Shown: positions 61,220-64,000 of the stretch, piece after piece
How positions within the stretch are numbered: the stretch's first letter is position 1
How the letters are laid out: the number at the start of each line of letters is the position of its first letter
Assembly: GCA_028023455.1 (NCBI GenBank)
Contig: JAQFVV010012394.1
Coordinates: 30,844,885-30,908,884 of the forward strand
Reading direction: 5' to 3'
Length of the DNA: 64,000 nt
Source of the DNA: Epiperipatus broadwayi
Taxonomy: Eukaryota > Onychophora > Udeonychophora > Euonychophora > Peripatidae
The notes under the pieces: model-generated
Seen by the model: only the letters and a program-made list of their open reading frames with translations
Databases searched by the model: none
What the model was told of the DNA's origin: nothing
Made by a program: the position numbers and the translations under genes

Positions 61220-61620
61220 TTATCAGTGTATATCTCATCACAATTCCACCATATCACAAATGATCTATCAGTGCATAATGAGAGACTATCCTTTCCTATT
61301 TTGAATGCTTTTTATAATCATCTTCTGCTTCAGGTGAGTAAAAGGTATGAAACATTCTAAATTTCTATGTCAATATTGCCAGTTTAATAATTTCATTTCA
61401 GGCAAGGCAGGAACTAGTTTCTAATCATATTTGGCATCTTGTATAAGAGTGAATAATCATATTTTCAATTTCTTTTTGGTTTTTATCAAGTCATACTTCA
61501 TCTCAATCCATTATATCACAATCATCCAATAAAGTTTACTAATATCACAGTCATCCAATTATGTTCACTATGACAAAGTAAACTTTCATATCAGGTGGTC
61601 AAACTTCTTGTAAATTCTTC
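61220..61620. other. AT-rich intergenic DNA
   Basis: No gene is seen. CATATCACAA...CATCCAATTATGTTCACTA-type blocks are repeated at 61515-61575 as a short local duplication (ATATCACAATCATCCAATAAAGTTTACT and ATATCACAGTCATCCAATTATGTTCACT). Confidence 0.5.
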
Positions 61621-61621
61621 T

Positions 61622-61755
61622 GTGTGCTTTGGTGCAATGGCAAAATGGTAGTGTAGAGCAAAAGGTCATAGATTCAAATCCTGATCTATCACTTCTAATG
61701 CTCAAATTTCTTAAGAACCCCCAAGCAATAAAAGTCATGTGATTATAGACTTTTA
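61622..61755 (+). repeat. tRNA-derived SINE (family B), copy 2
   Basis: GGTGCAATGGCAAAATGGTAGTG is the A-box region, and GGTCATAGATTCAAATCCTG holds the B box GATTCAAATCC. The body TTCTTAAGAACCCCCAAGC then AATAAAAGTCATGTGATT matches the body of 52668-52800. Confidence 0.75.
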
Positions 61756-61759
61756 CAAC

Positions 61760-62700
61760 CCATTTAAATTTGCAACAGATATTTTGAAAGTTATTTGGAT
61801 GCATATTTTCCACATATATATGCATGGCTGTTAGTTTTATAGGATAAAATATATGAAATATATTTCTGAATTTTATATGTAAAAGCAGACAGGAGATTAT
61901 TTGTGCAGAACAGGGTCATTAGTGGAGAAATGGGTCCTGATTCCTTTGGTGGATGTGCATGTTGTCCAAGATTGCTTACTCACATAACAATTATTTGCTT
62001 CGAAGTAACTGGGTCTTGATTACAATTATATAAATCACTGTCTATCAAGGCATCAGCAAGTCGTTGGGCATATCTTCTATAATGATCACAATCGTTTTGA
62101 GGGTCGATTGTCCATTAGATCTTTAACCATATTAAATATACTTCGTTTATTTTTATACGCAGACAACCCAAATATTGTTTGACATGTGTGTCTGTTTGTA
62201 TTTATATTAAATCCTCAATCTTATAACAAATTATTATGACCAAGTGATAGTCTTTGGAAATCTTCAGTAATAGATGCCATGGTTTCGCACGCCTTTAATT
62301 TAATCAAATATCTCAATTTTGGACCTATGTCAGAAAACCGCTTTTTTATATATATATCAAGGAACGATATTTTACACATATATACCTGCATGTGTTTGTG
62401 CCCGTATAAAGGTATAATGCTTGAATGCATTGACAAAATAAAAATTAATTGTAAAATAAAAATTTTCATAATTTAATTACCAAAACTAGCTTTGTACAAG
62501 CGTATATTCACTAAACTAATAATCTCAAATAGTTATTTATTTAGTGTCATCTTGACCTAGAAGAGGACATACAAAAAGATCTATAATTTAAAGAACAATC
62601 ATTTACTTTACGTTATCATCATATTAACTTTTTTTTATTTTTTATAAGTTGTTTTTTTTTACAGAAAGTGAAATAAAAAAAAGTAATTAGAAATTTAAAA
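61760..62700. other. Intergenic or intronic DNA beside the membrane-protein exon
   Basis: No exon is recognised. Since the exon at 62717-63127 ends in a splice donor, this is presumably its first intron. Two overlapping frames at 62221-62476 lie on opposite strands and are not supported. Confidence 0.45.
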
Positions 62701-62710
62701 TATAAAATGT

Positions 62711-62716
62711 ACTTAC
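62711..62716 (-). other. Splice donor of the membrane-protein exon
   Basis: On the minus strand the exon ends ATTCCG and is followed by GTAAGT, the consensus 5' splice site. Phase 0: the intron falls between codons. Confidence 0.85.
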
Positions 62717-63127
62717 CGGAATTTTTGAGTAGGAAGATAACCATACGTATTCAGCGGGATAATCGTCTCTCTCTTTGCGACGTTTGCCTTTTTTAGCTAG
62801 GCGCTTTTCTCTCTTTAAGATACTTTCCTTTTTACCTTCGACCCGATTTATATCCTCACTAACATTATCAATGTCTTCAACTTCATTAAAAGAGCGCACA
62901 CTATAATCCTTGTTTCCTTTTGTATCCATTCTCGTCATATTGTGCACATTTTTGACAGCGCGCTGAGTAACAGCCTTGGGATAGAGTCCGCATTCTAACC
63001 TGATATTTATTATTGCATCGTAAGAGATATAGAACTGTAAACAAGATATAGCGGTTAGAATAATTATTAATACGTACAACACTTTCACGTGCTTCTGTAG
63101 CGACTCCGTTTCTTTTGACGCCACCAT
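62717..63127 (-). CDS. First coding exon of a type II membrane protein (partial)
   Basis: 137 codons from ATG at 63127-63125 to the donor at 62716. I chose this ATG because it is the first in frame (an in-frame TGA lies just upstream at about 63169), with A at -3 and G at +4. Residues 1-15 are a short hydrophilic tail ending HVK. Residues about 16-36 (VLYVLIIILTAISCLQFYIS) form one membrane anchor, with no signal peptide before it, so type II topology is expected. The outer part has sequons NMT (63-65) and NVS (88-90), one Cys (46) and a very basic stretch at 99-120 holding a furin-type site REKR (106-109). A type II anchor plus furin site resembles TNF-ligand/ectodysplasin or membrane-collagen stalks, but no such domain is in this exon; that is a hypothesis. 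The gene continues to the left, beyond a large intron. Confidence 0.72.
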
Positions 63128-63158
63128 ATTCTGCGGGCTCTGTTGCTTAAATGAACTT

Positions 63159-63170
63159 TTAACCAATCAT
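63159..63170 (-). other. Minimal upstream ORF (Met-Ile-Gly-stop)
   Basis: On the minus strand ATG ATT GGT TAA lies 32 nt before the chosen start codon, out of frame with it. It would only matter if transcription starts upstream of 63170. Confidence 0.45.
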
Positions 63171-63400
63171 GGATGATTGCGCACGGCACATTGGTTGGGG
63201 AAGTCTGATAGTGGTAATTGGTTGCTAACTCTTCGCAATTCTAGCATCACTAAAAGGGAGTGATCGCAAAGAGGACGGTGGCGCGTTGACAATTGGCTGG
63301 AACGCCGCTTTTTGATTTGGCTTCTTCTCTAAGTCTACTACTCATTTCGCAAGGCAAATTAACCCTTAGAGGAATAGAATGAAATATAATAAATAGAGGC
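63160..63400 (-). promoter_or_regulatory. CpG-containing, CCAAT-rich promoter of the membrane-protein gene
   Basis: CpGs are dense here (GCGCACGG, GGACGGTGGCGCG, AACGCCGC) in an otherwise CpG-poor window, as at unmethylated promoters. CCAAT boxes in the gene's orientation (ATTGG on the plus strand) lie at about 63190, 63218 and 63292; a CCAAT in the opposite orientation lies at 63163. No TATA box is obvious. This suggests an NF-Y-type, TATA-less promoter; the transcription start is not defined. Confidence 0.65.
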
Positions 63401-63424
63401 GCACGTGTTTTTAAAAGACACCTG

Positions 63425-63835
63425 TTTACGGAGAAAATAAAATCGACTTTTATGACTCATTCATAAAATTGTTAACGGTAAATCGATCACTCTTTTGTCT
63501 TTAAAATATAGTATAGTATTTTTTCATTTCAAATTACAGTGCAATATAATCCCCCTACATATAATATGTATACACACATACATATATAACAAAATTAATA
63601 ATGATTAAATAAAATACGTAGCATAGGAAATAGTATTAACTTTATTTGAAAGCTAATTTTAATTCTTTTATGATCATTTTGATTTATCACCTCCCAAAAA
63701 AGCAAATTTCATATATTAACATAATCTATTTAAAAGCTTTATTTCTATCTTGTTACATTTTTAAAGCATTGATAATTACGCAAGTGTTTAATTATCTTAA
63801 AATATTGATAACTAATTTCTTTCCCACCTCTATCT
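63425..63835. other. AT-rich DNA upstream of the promoter
   Basis: No gene is recognised; the frame 63646-63852 is low-complexity. Confidence 0.5.
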
Positions 63836-63925
63836 TTGATTTAGCGCAGTAGATGAGTGACCACTCGAGAGCTGAAATCCTCTGAATGTAAGCTCATTTT
63901 TTTCACTTTCAGTGATCGAATGTCA
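63836..63925 (+). repeat. Possible fragment of tRNA-derived SINE family B
   Basis: TTTGATTTAGCGCAGTAGATGAG resembles the A-box region of 52668 (GTGATTTAGCGCAGCGGTAG). A B box is not clear (GCTGAAATCCTC). Low confidence. Confidence 0.35.
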
Positions 63926-64000
63926 CATGACTTATTTATTTATTATTCCCTTCTTCTAAATCATCAATCATGGTATTTGTCCTACTATGTTTTGCTGCCA

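Noticed and set aside
63128-63166. Extending the membrane-protein exon to a TTG at 63166
   Set aside because: No ATG lies in frame upstream of 63127, and an in-frame stop directly precedes the TTG; the ATG at 63127 has a good context.

Overview
This is a 64 kb piece of an animal nuclear genome. It is very AT-rich, poor in CpG outside one short stretch, and almost free of protein-coding exons. No bacterial or organellar gene organisation is visible. The mix of RTE-like and other non-LTR retrotransposon remnants with (GAT)n or (ATT)n tails, tRNA-derived SINEs, foldback elements, a pogo/Tigger remnant, a gypsy-like LTR element and long GATA arrays suggests an invertebrate. A mollusc, possibly a cephalopod, is my guess; that is inference and is not shown by any gene here.

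Layout. 1-720: a more GC-rich stretch with a TATA box and polyadenylation signals, perhaps an old LTR or promoter. 1.8-16 kb: AT-rich intergenic DNA with a duplicated 330-bp repeat, two long foldback elements, a GC-rich island of unknown origin (9.19-9.88 kb), a palindromic element near 13 kb and a hammerhead-like remnant at 14.6 kb. 16.1-18.0 kb: an RTE-like LINE copy inverted at its 5' end by twin priming and bounded by a 12-bp target-site duplication. 18.5-31 kb: copies of a hammerhead-ribozyme repeat family, decayed LINE 3' ends, foldback elements and tRNA-SINEs. 36.17-43.99 kb: a complete non-autonomous LTR retrotransposon with about 2.72-kb LTRs, TG...CA ends, a GTAT target-site duplication, a tRNA-Lys-type primer site and a 207-codon ORF made of internal repeats. 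44-58 kb: more SINEs, foldback elements, a pogo remnant, three more LINE remnants, three hammerhead-repeat copies, a compound (ATT)n/(CTA)n array and an unexplained array of about 150-190-bp units. 58.5-60.1 kb: a GATA satellite. 62.7-63.4 kb: the only convincing host gene, the first coding exon (minus strand) of a type II membrane protein, with a splice donor and a CCAAT-rich, CpG-containing promoter.

The most notable system is the hammerhead family. At least six dispersed copies of a roughly 400-bp repeat carry, in the same place, a type I hammerhead ribozyme with very short helix III, and a tRNA-like segment with a B box lies about 75-90 nt downstream. The copy at 53.7 kb keeps every core nucleotide. 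This architecture (self-cleaving RNA plus a possible Pol III promoter) recalls schistosome Sm-alpha elements and animal retrozymes. All statements come from reading the sequence by eye; no search or folding program was run.
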